A stretch of 64,000 nt of DNA from Nemertoderma westbladi (taxonomy: Eukaryota > Xenacoelomorpha > Nemertodermatida > Nemertodermatidae), in assembly GCA_032718475.1 (NCBI GenBank), contig JAUCBJ010008156.1, positions 27,696 to 91,695 of the forward strand, in the 5' to 3' direction. Positions 42,935 through 55,084 of the stretch are shown in pieces (position 1 is the first letter of the stretch; each line of letters begins with the position of its first letter). The translations under genes and the position numbers were made by a program. A model generated the notes under the pieces. The model ran no database searches. It saw nothing but the letters and a program-made list of their open reading frames with translations, and had not been told where the DNA came from.

Positions 42935-45224
42935 TGTAAGGGTCCAGTAGTATACCGCTTACCAGATCCTAGTAACGATGTATCTTACTATGAGACTCTA
43001 GTAATGTATACGGGCTCGTACAGTATCTGACAACAAATCCCAGTCCAGGATATCTAAACAAACAGATACAATACACAAACGACTACTGGCGAGGAACAGA
43101 GCCTAGTATCTATTCTATGTACGTGAGCGGGTTTAATGCCTACGTACTAGACAAAAGGATACCTGTCCTCTAACCGGTGAGGCAGATGTACAGTTACAGT
43201 AACAGACCAAACTCACGGGAAAACAATCCCCGCGCAGCGAATCCTAACTATCACTGACAGTCCTAAATACAGTAACTTGCCGCGGTGTGATTTATATACG
43301 AACTAGGTGGTTAACAGACCTAGTGTAACAATGCTGATTACCCCTGTCTAAATCAGCCTAAAAGGTCGTGCCTAAATGTAACGATAACTGATCCCCCTGT
43401 ACGAAATCAGTCTAAAGGGTCAGGCCTAAATGTAACAATAACTGCTGGACAGAAATCAACAGTTTATAACGAAAGTGAAATACTCTCTCTTGCCGCAACT
43501 AAATATCAGATCCTAATTTTACAAATACAGATAATTTCTACCTAAAATAATGTATAGTGCGCTATAGCTAGTAGAACTCTAAGGGCAATCAATGTGTTTT
43601 AGGGCGTGTGTGTGTGGGTGTGTTACAAATAAAACAATTTCGTGTATTTCTTTTTACTAGGTTTTAGTGATTTTCTGACTGAAATGATACCGTGCGCTAG
43701 CTACTAAAATAAACTAGTCGCGTTTGTAGAACTTTATACTCACAAAATGACGTCAAAGCTCTCTCCTTCCTATCCACAACCCAATGGGCAACCACAGTGT
43801 TAGTAACTACACCCGTGATCGGCACTAATACCAGATTCTGGTTGTAAGATAAGGAATAGGGGTTAATTGCTACCGTACGTTAGCTGATCTGGTATACTAA
43901 TTTAATTCTAGAACTTTGTTGCTGCGGTAGTTAGCAGCAATACCTATCAGTACGTGGCAAGGCGCGGTAGGATATTAATAAACCTCCCTAGGCCAAGCAG
44001 TGTGCCGGTAGCAGCAATACTCCTTGCCTGATCAAATAGCTAACTCCAGACAGGGGGGGGGGGGGGGGGTACTAATGTACGTTCTACAAAGCGAACCGGT
44101 ACCAAACAGTCAGTGCTACGAATCACTAAATTATGGAACATATGCTGTCCGTACCTAATATGTACTCGCGTACTGACGAATGGCAATAGTTCGCACCTGT
44201 AGGAAGTACAGGTTAACCCAGGGGTTCGTAGGACTGACAAAGGGGGGGGGGGGTGTTTCTGTCTGAATATAATTATTTGATCCTAAATTTGCGGCGTCCA
44301 GTACGGCGTCACGCTTACCCTGATCTATAGGTCTTACGGCGGGCAAGGGCGTCGAACAAAGTCTTACCTTCTCACAAAGCGGGCGCTGCATAGCAAGTGG
44401 AGTATTTCGAAGGGCAAAGGGGGTGCGCGGTCAATCCAAATGTGGGCGATAGTGTGTTGTGGACATCTCTTCCCTGCGTTGCTTACCGCCTAACGGTCTA
44501 GGCTGCCATCTCCCTGATGTTTGGCTGTCCCAAAGTTGGACCAAAAGAAAACATGTTCAGGAATTTGCAGTATATTTACAGTTTTTACAAAGGATTTATC
44601 AAAATAAAGTTTCAACAAGAAACCGAAATAACTAATAACAATTTAGAATAACGTTATAAGGAGAATTTTACAAAGTGGTAAGAAGTCGTAGAAGGGTGAT
44701 AACCGAAGGCAAACCGGCCTTTTATACTAAATATCGCACATGGAAACTAAACAGAATTTTCCACAGCTTCACATTTGAGCAATAAAGTGCTTCGTGCCCT
44801 ATGATTGGCCCAGCTCATCGTTCAACGCAGTCCGGCCCTTACACTAATCTGGGACATGGAATCCTAACAGAATTTTCCACTGCCTCACATTTGAGCAATA
44901 AGATAATTTATGCCCTATGATTGGCCTGGCTCATCATTCGCTACGTTGTACGCTTCTCATTGGCCTACCAATTAGCACCAAACGAAAATAAATGGTCCCA
45001 AAATACAATTTTCCCGACCGGGATTCGAACTCGTAACCTATGTAATGTAACCAACGCCTTAACCATCTGACCACTACGCCACGAGAGTACCTAAGGGTTT
45101 TATGTGTACAAATATGAATAGGCATATTACATTACTGTAACTCAATCAAAATACGTCGGATTTTCGAAAGTTTTTACGTTAAAGTTAAACTACAAATGCT
45201 ATCTTATAGTGAAATAATTCATCA
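42935..45224 (-). repeat. 5' LTR of the BEL element (right)
   Basis: It is nearly identical to the left LTR. On the coding strand it begins TGATGAATTATTTC and ends CCCTTACA, so it must hold the element promoter, but I see no single strong TATA candidate. It includes the G tracts (44053-44069, 44242-44253) and the tRNA-like cassette. It differs from the left copy by a replaced block at about 44953-44984, which is longer here. Confidence 0.9.
45013..45088 (-). ncRNA. tRNA-like SINE/pol III promoter inside the 5' LTR
   Basis: Same A box (45081 to 45071) and B box (45032 to 45021) as in the left LTR, with one or two changes outside the boxes. Flanking sequence on its 3' side differs between LTRs, as if the SINE body was swapped or rearranged in one copy. 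Confidence 0.6.
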
Positions 45225-46039
45225 CCCTGTGTTTTCTGAGTTGTAACACTGAGTACAAGTTGGGAATAGTAACCCCAATTGTCTCACACTTTCTCAAGTC
45301 ACTGGCACTGTCTCCTCGAAAGTTACAAGTATTCAACTATTTCTGTAGGTAGTAACATGAAAAAACGCCGCTTAGAGCCTAAAAACACACTCCCACCTAT
45401 TATAATCGCATGTAGTTAAATAACTCTGGAAGCCCTGTGTATTCTGAGTTGTAACACTGTGTACAAGTTGGGAATAGTAACCCCAATTGTCTCACACTTT
45501 CTAAAGTCACTGGCACTGTCTCCTCAAAAGTTACAAGTATTTAACTGTTTCTCTAGGTAGTAACATGAAAAAACGCCGCTTATAGCCTAAAAACACACTC
45601 CCACCTATTATAATCGAATGTAGTTAAATAACTCTGGAAGCCCTGTGTTTTCTGAGTTGTAACACTGTGTACAAATTGGGAATAGTAACCCCAATTGTCT
45701 CACACTTTCTCAAGTCACTGGCACTGTCTCCTCGAAAGTTACAAGTATTCAACTATTTCTGTAGGTAGTAACATGAAAAAACGCCGCTTATAGCCTAAAA
45801 ACACACTCCCACCTATTATAATCGAATGTAGTTAAATAACTCTGGAAGCCCTGTGTATTCTGAGTTGTAACACTGTGTACAAGTTGGGAATAGTAACCCC
45901 AATTGTCTCACACTTTCTAAAGTCACTGGCACTGTCTCCTCAAAAGTTACAAGTATTTAACTGTTTCTGTAGGTAGTAACATGAAAAAACGCCGCTTATA
46001 GCCTAAAAACACACTCCCACCTATTATAATCGAATGTAG
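45225..46039 (+). repeat. 208-bp satellite, continuation right of the BEL element
   Basis: It starts with the second CCCTG target copy and TGTTTTCTGAG, completing the unit broken at 26371. About four units. Their private variants (CTTAGAGCC with ATCGCATGTAG; CTTTCTAAAGTC with CCTCAAAAG) recur in the same order in the inverted array at 60.4-61.1 kb. Confidence 0.9.
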
Positions 46040-47154
46040 AATTTTCAGACCAAAAAGTCGAATTTTTGAAACATATCCTATCTGATGGAGAATTTCATGC
46101 TGAATCCAAATATGGAAACCGTTTTCCCATATCTTGCTTAGTTTTCGAGATATCTGGGATAGAAGATACTGGCTCCGATGTATCGCGATATCGGTAAAGG
46201 CGATGAAGTTTGGGGTTTGCATTCAATTTCTGAATATTTCTGTGCTCAGTGGTGCTAATTGGATGTCTCCACGAGAAAGAGCACAAAATTTTAACTGAGA
46301 AGATATTTTTTTATGATTATTGGACCTACTGATCAGTTTATAAGACAACTTCAAGTCTCCGGAATGAAGATGGGACTCGAATAAGCGACTCTGCAGTCAT
46401 TGCGGGATTACACGGAATAGACTTATCGGTCATCGGAGATCTTCAAAATGTATAATCTCCAGTTCTAGTGGTCGTACGAAGTTCGTTTTGGGCTCATTCG
46501 AAAGCTCTTTTCTCAGAGACTAAAGTTACCATTTGGTTTGGCAAACTCTTGAAAGCTGCCTGAGCAATCATAACTTGAACAAAATTTGCAAGGCATATTT
46601 TACCCAAATTCATGTTATATTGCTTTACAACCATTTTGTCGTAAATCAAATGGTAACTTTGTTCTCTAAGAAAAGAGCTTTCAAATGAGCCTAAAACGAA
46701 CTTCGTACGACCACTAGAACTGGAGATTATACATTTTGAAGATCTCCGATGACCAATAAGTCTATTCTGTGTAATCGCGCAAAGACCGCGGAGTCGCTTA
46801 TTCGAGTCCAGTCTTCTTTCCGGAGACTTGAAGTTATCTTATAAACTGATCAGTAGGTCCAATAATCATAAAAAATACCTTCTCAATTAAAATTTTGTGC
46901 TCTTTCTTGTGGAGACATCCAATTGGCACCACTGAGCACAGAAATATGCAGAAATTGAATGCAAACCCCAAACTTCATCGCCTTTACCGATATCGCGATA
47001 TATCGGAGCCAGTATCTTCTATCCCAGATATCTCGAAAACTAAGCAAGATATCGGAAAACGGTTTCCATATTTGGATTCAGCATGAAATTCTGCATCATA
47101 TAGGATATGTTTCAAAAATTCGTCTTTTTGGTCCGAAAATGCGCTACCCCCCCC
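46040..47154. mobile_element. Foldback (TTAA-site) element inside the satellite
   Basis: Two arms of about 495 bp, 46040-46534 and 46648-47143, are imperfect reverse complements with a 113-bp loop. The right end is CTACCCCCCCC followed by TTAA (47155-47158); the satellite has a single TTAA at this place when empty. The left end lacks the matching GGGGGGGGTAG and TTAA, so it looks eroded. There is no transposase; small mirror-image open frames in each arm are not genes. Use of TTAA recalls piggyBac-type targets, although the ends are G/C-run ends, not the usual CCC/GGG order. Confidence 0.75.
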
Positions 47155-50100
47155 TTAAATAACTCTGGAAGCCCTGTGTTTTCTGAGTTGTAACACTGTG
47201 TACAAGTTGGGAATAGTAACCCCAATTGTCTCACACTTTCTCAAGTCACTGGCACTGTCTCCTCGAAAGTTACAAGTATTCAACTGTTTCTGTAGGTAGT
47301 AACATGAAAAAACTCCGCTTATAGCCTAAAAACACACTCCCACCAATTATAATTGTATGTAGTTAAATAACTCTGGAAGCCCTGTGTTTTCTGAGTTGTA
47401 ACACTGTGTACAAGTTGGGAATAGTAACCCCAATTGTCTCACACTTTCTAAAGTCACTGGCACTGTCTCCTCAAAAGTTACAAGTATTTAACTGTTTCTT
47501 TAGGTAGTAACATGAAAAAACGCCGCTTATAGCCTAAAAACACACTCCCACCAATTATAATTGTATGTAGTTAAATAACTCTGGAAGCCCTGTGTTTTCT
47601 GAGTTGTAACACTGTGTACAAATTGGGAATAGTAACCCCAATTGTCTCACACTTTCTAAAGTCACTGGCACTGTCTCCTCAAAAGTTACAAGTATTTAAC
47701 TGTTTCTGTAGGTAGTAACATGAAAAAACGCCGCTTATAGCCTAAAAACACACTCCCACCAATTATAATTGTATGTAGTTAAATAACTCTGGAAGCCCTG
47801 TGTTTTCTGAGTTGTAACACTGTGTACAAATTGGGAATAGTAACCCCAATTGTCTCGCACTTTCTCAAGTCACTGGCACTGTCTCCTCGAAAGTTACAAG
47901 TATTCAACTATTTCTGTAGGTAGTAACATGAAAAAACGCCGCTTATAGCCTAAAAACACACTCCCACCTATTATAATCGAATGTAGTTAAATAACTCTGG
48001 AAGCCCTGTGTATTCTGAGTTGTAACACTGTGTACAAGTTGGGAATAGTAACCCCAATTGTCTCACACTTTCTAAAGTCACTGGCACTGTCTCCTCAAAA
48101 GTTACAAGTATTTAACTGTTTCTGTAGGTAGTAACATGAAAAAACGCCGCTTATAGCCTAAAAACACACTCCCACCTATTATAATCGAATGTAGTTAAAT
48201 AACTCTGGAAGCCCTGTGTTTTCTGAGTTGTAACACTGTGTACAAGTTGGGAATAGTAACCCCAATTGTCTCACACTTTCTCAAGTCACTGGCACTGTCT
48301 CCTCGAAAGTTACAAGTATTCAACTGTTTCTGTAGGTAGTAACATGAAAAAACTCCGCTTATAGCCTAAAAACACACTCCCACCAATTATAATTGTATGT
48401 AGTTAAATAACTCTGGAAGCCCTGTGTTTTCTGAGTTGTAACACTGTGTACAAGTTGGGAATAGTAACCCCAATTGTCTCACACTTTCTAAAGTCACTGG
48501 CACTGTCTCCTCGAAAGTTACAAGTATTTAACTGTTTCTGTAGGTAGTAACATGAAAAAACGCCGCTTATAGCCTAAAAACACACTCCCACCAATTATAA
48601 TTGTATGTAGTTAAATAACTCTGGAAGCCCTGTGTTTTCTGAGTTGTAACACTGTGTACAAATTGGGAATAGTAACCCCAATTGTCTCACACTTTCTAAA
48701 GTCACTGGCACTGTCTCCTCAAAAGTTACAAGTATTTAACTGTTTCTGTAGGTAGTAACATGAAAAAACGCCGCTTATAGCCTAAAAACACACTCCCACC
48801 AATTATAATTGTATGTAGTTAAATAACTCTGGAAGCCCTGTGTTTTCTGAGTTGTAACACTGTGTACAAATTGGGAATAGTAACCCCAATTGTCTCGCAC
48901 TTTCTCAAGTCACTGGCACTGTCTCCTCGAAAGTTACAAGTATTCAACTATTTCTGTAGGTAGTAACATGAAAAAACGCCGCTTATAGCCTAAAAACACA
49001 CTCCCACCTATTATAATCGAATGTAGTTAAATAACTCTGGAAGCCCTGTGTTTTCTGAGTTGTAACACTGTGTACAAGTTGGGAATAGTAACCCCAATTG
49101 TCTCACACTTTCTCAAGTCACTGGCACTGTCTCCTCAAAAGTTACAAGTATTTAACTGTTTCTGTAGGTAGTAACATGAAAAAACGCCGCTTATAGCCTA
49201 AAAACACACTCCCACCTATTATAATCGAATGTAGTTAAATAACTCTGGAAGCCCTGTGTTTTCTGAGTTGTAACACTGTGTACAAGTTGGGAATAGTAAC
49301 CCCAATTGTCTCACACTTTCTCAAGTCACTGGCACTGTCTCCTCGAAAGTTACAAGTATTCAACTGTTTCTGTAGGTAGTAACATGAAAAAACGCCGCTT
49401 ATAGCCTAAAAACACACTCCCACCTATTATAATTCGTATGTAGTTAAATAACTCTGGAAGCCCTGTGTTTTCTGAGTTGTAACACTGTGTACAAATTGGG
49501 AATAGTAACCCCAATTGTCTCACACTTTCTCAAGTCACTGGCACTGTCTCCTCGAAAGTTACAAGTATTCAACTGTTTCTGTAGGTAGTAACATGAAAAA
49601 ACGCCGCTTAGAGCCTAAAAACACACTCCCACCTATTATAATCGAATATAGTTAAATAACTCTGGAAGCCCTGTGTTTTCTGAGTTGTAACACTGTGTAC
49701 AAATTGGGAATAGTAACCCCAATTGTCTCACACTTTCTCAAGTCACTGGCACTGTCTCCTCGAAAGTTACAAGTATTTAACTGTTTCTGTAGGTAGTAAC
49801 ATGAAAAAACGCCGCTTATAGCCTAAAAACACACTCCCACCTATTATATTCGAATGTAGTTAAATAACTCTGGAAGCCCTGTGTTTTCTGAGTTGTAACA
49901 CTGTGTACAAATTGGGAATAGTAACCCCAATTGTCTCACACTTTCTCAAGTCACTGGCACTGTCTCCTCGAAAGTTACAAGTATTCAACTGTTTCTGTAG
50001 GTAGTAACATGAAAAAACGCCGCTTATAGCCTAAAAACACACTCCCACCTATTATAATCGAATGTAGTTAAATAACTCTGGAAGCCCTGTGTTTTCTGAG

Positions 50101-51317
50101 TTGTAACACTGTGTACAAGTTGGGAATAGTAACCCCAATTGTCTCACACTTTCTCAAGTCACTGGCACTGTCTCCTCGAAAGTTACAAGTATTCAACTGT
50201 TTCTGTAGGTAGTAACATGAAAAAACGCCGCTTATAGCCTAAAAACACACTCCCACCTATTATAATCGAATATAGTTAAATAACTCTGGAAGCCCTGTGT
50301 TTTCTGAGTTGTAACACTGTGTACAAGTTGGGAATAGTAACCCCAATTGTCTCACACTTTCTCAAGTCACTGGCACTGTCTCCTCGAAAGTTACAAGTAT
50401 TCAACTGTTTCTGTAGGTAGTAACATGAAAAAACGCCGCTTATAGCCTAAAAACACACTGCGACGTATTATATTCGAATATAGTTAAATAACTCTGGAAG
50501 CCCTGTGTTTTCTGAGTTGTAACACTGTGTACAAATTGGGAATAGTAACCCCAATTGTCTCACACTTTCTCAAGTCACTGGCACTGTCTCCTCGAAAGTT
50601 ACAAGTATTCAACTGTTTCTGTAGGTAGTAACATGAAAAAACGCCGCTTAGAGCCTAAAAACACACTCCCACCTATTATAATCGCATGTAGTTAAATAAC
50701 TCTGGAAGCCCTGTGTTTTCTGAGTTGTAACACTGTGTACAAGTTGGGAATAGTAACCCCAATTGTCTCACACTTTCTAAAGTCACTGGCACTGTCTCCT
50801 CAAAAGTTACAAGTATTTAACTGTTTCTGTAGGTAGTAACATGAAAAAACGCCGCTTATAGCCTAAAAACACACTCCCACCTATTATAATCGAATGTAGT
50901 TAAATAACTCTGGAAGCCCTGTGTTTTCTGAGTTGTAACACTGTGTACAAGTTGGGAATAGTAACCCCAATTGTCTCACACTTTCTCAAGTCACTGGCAC
51001 TGTCTCCTCGAAAGTTACAACGTATTCAACTGTTTCTGTAGGTAGTAACATGAAAAAACGCCGCTTATAGCCTAAAAACACACTACGACGTATTATATTC
51101 GAATATAGTTAAATAACTCTGGAAGCCCTGTGTTTTCTGAGTTGTAACACTGTGTACAAGTTGGGAATAGTAACCCCAATTGTCTCACACTTTCTCAAGT
51201 CACTGGCACTGTCTCCTCGAAAGTTATAACCTATTTAACTGGTTCTGTAGGTAGTAACATGAAAAAACGCCGCTTATAGCCTAAAAACACACTCTCACCT
51301 ATTATAATTGTATGTAG
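47155..51317 (+). repeat. 208-bp satellite, main forward array with higher-order units
   Basis: About 20 units. Subtypes differ before TAGTTAAATAAC: CCTATTATAATCGAATG, CCAATTATAATTGTATG, and CGACGTATTATATTCGAATA. Rare variants repeat 1,040 bp (five units) apart: AAACTCCGC at 47312 and 48352, TGTCTCGCAC at 47847 and 48887, which shows a duplicated five-unit block (about 47160-49240). Confidence 0.95.
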
Positions 51318-52696
51318 TAGGAAGTTATTTATCAAACTCAGCAGCATGGGATGCAGCGCTGTAATGCTCACCGCATTAATAGCAATGTATCAGAACACCT
51401 TCGCGGCAGTTGACTTCAATGGCGAATATTCCCATATCTTCAAAATTTTGTGTGGTATTCGACAAGGAGCCCCCTCCAGCCCCATTCTGTTTATTGTATA
51501 TACAATAGGTTTGATCGGGCTATTCAACAAATTTGCATGGGAAGAAACTATCCACAAACTACACCTGCTCATTCATGCTGACGACACTCTTGTCCTAGCA
51601 ACCAGCCGAACACTTGCCGAAGTAAAATTGGAAACACTGGAAAAATATTGTTTAGAAAGCTTCATCACACTAAATCCCACCAAATGTAGCTATATCTGCA
51701 TCAATTCTGGTGAAAGTCACCACAAGCCACTTAACTTTGAGTCACGGAAGTATAAATCATTCGAACTCTGAAATTTACCTCGGTTCGTCACTAAATTCAT
51801 CCGGAAAGATTAAAGATATGTTTTTGGAAGACTTAAAAAACAGACAAAAGCACTTTATTAAGTTTTATGCATTTTTGAGAGAAAATATAAATGCACCCCT
51901 CCGTGTGAAGGAAAAGGTGCTGGATGCGTGCCTTATCAATGGTATTTTATACAATTGCGAGGGTTGGCACAGCGTTAACACTTCGAAACTAGAAGCTCAA
52001 TATCGACGAGTTTTAAAGACAATGCTTGGAGTGAAACTGTCCACACCAAACGAAATACCATATATCGAACTCGGTCGCCCACTTTTGACTGACATCATAA
52101 AGTCGCGAACTACAAATTTAATTAAACGTATTCTATCACAAGATTACCCAGATCAGAATTCACCACTGTTATTAATTCTAAACTCAAGCGAAGCAAACTA
52201 CTCCCCAATGTGCCGATCCCTCAAAGCGTGTCTGACCTCCGACAGCCCAGAAATTATATTGGAGAAATCCCTCTCAACACTGAAAAACGCCGTAATTAGG
52301 AAAGCAGCCCTAGGAAAGAGTCGTTATGTGACTTATTTGACCATTAACCCTGATCTCAAACGCCCACAGGCATATAACGGGATCTACTCCAACCCGGACA
52401 TCCACTCATTTGCTCGTATTCGCACCAGTTCCCACGAACTCGCAATAGAAAAGGGACGGTATAACCGCACACCACGTGATCAACGTACTTGCATATGTGG
52501 CGTCATTGAGGACGAGGAACACGTCACACTAAAATGCAAACTGTACAACTCGCTGAGAGACCAATTTATCGACAATCCCGCATCGGTTGACTCTCTGACC
52601 GACCTACTTGATCTACCGAACGCCCCATGTTATATATCCCAACTATTCCAGACAAGAAAGACTATTATTAATGAGCGACGGCAGGCTAACCCCTAA
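51318..52696 (+). pseudogene. Non-LTR retrotransposon RT 3' fragment (distinct family)
   Basis: Plus strand. The first frame (51346-51771) has CGIRQGAPSSPILF and the catalytic HADD block. A frameshift at about 51745-51768 leads to a second frame ending at 52696 with the YLGS block, LYNCEGW, and a C-terminal segment RTSSHELAIEKGRYNR.., CICG-x6-HVTLKC (Cys/His motif) seen after the RT in several invertebrate non-LTR families. The fragment is 5'-truncated at the satellite border. It differs from both other non-LTR families in the window. An AT-rich 3' tail follows. Confidence 0.8.
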
Positions 52697-53350
52697 GAAA
52701 CTATATATTATATTACCGTATCTATTTATTATTATTTACTATATTAGTAACAAAACAATTCAATATTAACTATATTTATATATTAACTATTTATTACATA
52801 AAATTATATTATATATTAGTAACACTATCTATTTATTATTATATATTAAATACATTACGTTCGATTAGACCTACCCTATATAATACATCTTTAATATACA
52901 ATATTATTATTATTATATTATAATGCGTACAGTACTGCATATTTATAGGTCATGCATTCGACAGGTCATTCAAGCGATATAATCTTACATCCACTTTATA
53001 CATTCAGCCATTATATTTACTTTAATTACGAAATTTATACACCCGTTTTTATATATCCAGTCACTATATTTTGCTTTAAATTCTAAGTTCTTTTTTACAT
53101 TCGTATTTATATTTATATTTTTCAGTAATTCACTATACATTCACAAAACTAATAAATCCGTTTTATATATTCAGTTACTATATTTGCTTCAAATACTATT
53201 CTCTTCGATCGGACTACTACATTTATAAAGTATTATTTTCGTGCAATTTGCTTAACATACTACTGTAAATTTGTAAATCATCTGTAAACAATTTCTCTGT
53301 GCAATTATTATTCTACATAGTAGTCGATAATATACATACATACACGAAGT
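52697..53350. other. AT-rich 3' tail, no gene
   Basis: Very AT-rich with loosely repeated motifs (TATATTAGTAAC, TTTATACATTCAG, CACTATATTT). It is probably the 3' untranslated part of the upstream RT element or its target. Confidence 0.5.
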
Positions 53351-53843
53351 GGGGACTTCGCGCAGCACGAAGTTGGCAGAGCCTTAGCGAATTGACACTG
53401 TTAGGGGGTAGGTCAATTTATGCAAATAGTCACGTTGGCCCTCTAGCGGCAGACTGGAGAACTGCAGATGGATTCGCCTCCTTTGAAAGTCACAGCTAAT
53501 GGTCTAATACATATCTGCCAAGTTTCAGCTTAAACGGATTAAAAGCAAAGAAATGGGAGGGCATTTAATGTTTAGACATGTGGCCCTCTAGCGGGAGACC
53601 ATTGCACTGATGGTGTCTGAAAGTCTCTCAAAAATCTCATCTTTTGCTCATATTGATACCTACAAATTTTCAACTTGGCAGCTTTAAATCCGACAAAGTT
53701 ATTAGCATGTCAAAATCGTAACGACGACGACAACGACGACGACGACGACCGACGACGACGACGACGACAACTATTTGCATAAATGGACCCACCCCCTAAC
53801 AGTGTCAATTCGCTAAGGCTCCGCCAACTTCGTGGCTCGCCCC
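53351..53843. mobile_element. MITE with about 77-bp terminal inverted repeats
   Basis: Ends GGGG...CCCC. The arms 53351-53430 and 53767-53843 share ACGAAGTTGGC, AGCCTTAGCGAATTGACACT and ACTATTTGCATAAAT when one is reversed. The interior has no transposase and holds a (GAC)n tract. Flanks contain ACATACA on both sides, a possible but uncertain target duplication. Confidence 0.75.
53718..53769. repeat. (GAC)n microsatellite inside the MITE
   Basis: An interrupted CGACGACGAC run next to the right arm. Confidence 0.85.
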
Positions 53844-53849
53844 ACATAC

Positions 53850-54197
53850 ATAGTTAAATAACTCTGGAAGCCCTGTGTTTTCTGAGTTGTAACACTGTGT
53901 ACAAGTTGGGAATAGTAACCCCAATTGTCTCACACTTTCTCAAGTCAGTGGCACTGTCTCCTCGAAAGTTACAAGTATTCAACTGTTTCTGTAGGTAGTA
54001 ACATGAAAAAACGCCGCTTATAGCCTAAAAACACACTTCGACGTATAATATTCGAATATAGTTAAATAACTCTGGAAGCCCTGTGTTTTCTGAGTTGTAA
54101 CACTGTGTACAAATTGGGAATAGTAACCCCAATTGTCTCACACTTTCTCAAGTCACTGGCACTGTCTCCTCGAAAGTTACAAGTATTCAACTATTTG
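53850..54197 (+). repeat. 208-bp satellite, 1.7 forward units
   Basis: It resumes at TAGTTAAATAACTC right after the MITE, continuing the unit that stopped at 51317, so RT fragment plus MITE sit within the array. It ends abruptly in CAACTATTTG. Confidence 0.85.
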
Positions 54198-54790
54198 AAG
54201 GGATCGGTCATCAGGAAAGCGGTACGGCTTGGCTAGGGGTCTTTCAGTTCATCGCAGGGTCCCAACCACCTAAGCTTTCCGAATCCTTTTCAGGCTCGTA
54301 GTCGCATCGGTAGCCGAGAGGCTGCTCCGAATAGTCGGTAGGCCAGTAGAGTCTGGTCCTCTGTCTTTCGACCCTGTCGCGTGTCCGTCCCACCCTTCCC
54401 GAACCCTGAAGGGATCGGTCATCAGGAAAGTGGTACGGCTTGGCTAGGGGTCTGTCAGCCCGTTGTGAGTCCCAACTGTCGGAGCTTTCCGAATCATTTT
54501 CAGGCTCGTACTAACGCCAATCGTGGAACCCATGCCAGGAAGTCAGTCCTCGTCGAACCCTTCCTTTGTCCAGTCAGTCGATCCTTCGCAAGTCCCTGGC
54601 GCAATCAGCAAGCTTTCCGAATCCTTTTCAGGCTCATAATCGCCGCTGGTGGCCAGGTACCGCTAAGGATCTGTCAGTTCCCGTCGCAAATCCCTGGCGC
54701 AATCAGCAAGCTTTCCGAATCCTTTTCAGGCTTGTAATCACCGCTGGTGGCCAGGAACCGCTAAGGGCAGTCCTTGTCCCCAGGCCTAGC
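54198..54790. repeat. Degenerate GC-rich tandem repeat
   Basis: The core AGCTTTCCGAATCCTTTTCA followed by GGCTCGTA occurs four times (about 54275, 54485, 54611, 54710), and GAAGGGATCGGTCATCAGG twice (54197, 54408). Spacing is 100-210 bp. Open frames across it are chance. Confidence 0.7.
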
Positions 54791-55084
54791 GGGTTACCAA
54801 CTACCGAAGTAGAAGGAGGTTGTCTAGGCCTAAAAAACTATCAGGCAACCCTGACAGCTGAGAGTATTGCTTGATTTTGCCTCCCACCCCTGGCCCTTAA
54901 ATATCTGATATGAGTTCCGTGCCCCGTAAGTTGCCCCAATATTCGCCCATAAATCGCCCCCAGTCTATTGAATGTGCCCGAATTTTATGTTCCCGCACCA
55001 TGTTCCCGTACTGATATTGGCACATTCATAACAAATAAATCCAAAAAATATTTAACTCGCGTTATGATAAAATGAAATCCCGCG
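54791..55084. other. No gene seen
   Basis: A short mixed-composition stretch between the degenerate repeat and a BEL integrase relic. Confidence 0.5.

Larger units (their letters stand above)
26372..45224 (-). mobile_element. Complete BEL/Pao LTR retrotransposon, 18.85 kb with a nested RTE
   Basis: The element is bounded by direct repeats of 2,273 and 2,290 bp that begin TG and end CA, with 5-bp target duplications. Coding runs on the minus strand, so the 5' LTR is on the right. Order on the minus strand: LTR, leader with nested RTE (38821-42590), gag-pol frame (38070-29296), short 3' region, LTR. Without the RTE the element is about 15 kb, long for BEL/Pao, mainly because of the LTRs and the extended N-terminal Gag. 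I found no convincing tRNA primer site beside the 5' LTR (first bases GTAGGAAGTATTTT) and only a weak purine tract before the 3' LTR. LTR copies differ by about half a dozen substitutions plus small indels, so insertion is recent. Confidence 0.9.

Noticed and set aside
46095-47086. Mirror-image 63-codon frames in the foldback arms
   Set aside because: Each is the same sequence in opposite arms, with no domain. They are a by-product of the inverted repeat.
54381-54874. Plus-strand frames across the GC-rich degenerate repeat
   Set aside because: They overlap in different frames and follow the repeat period, with no domain.
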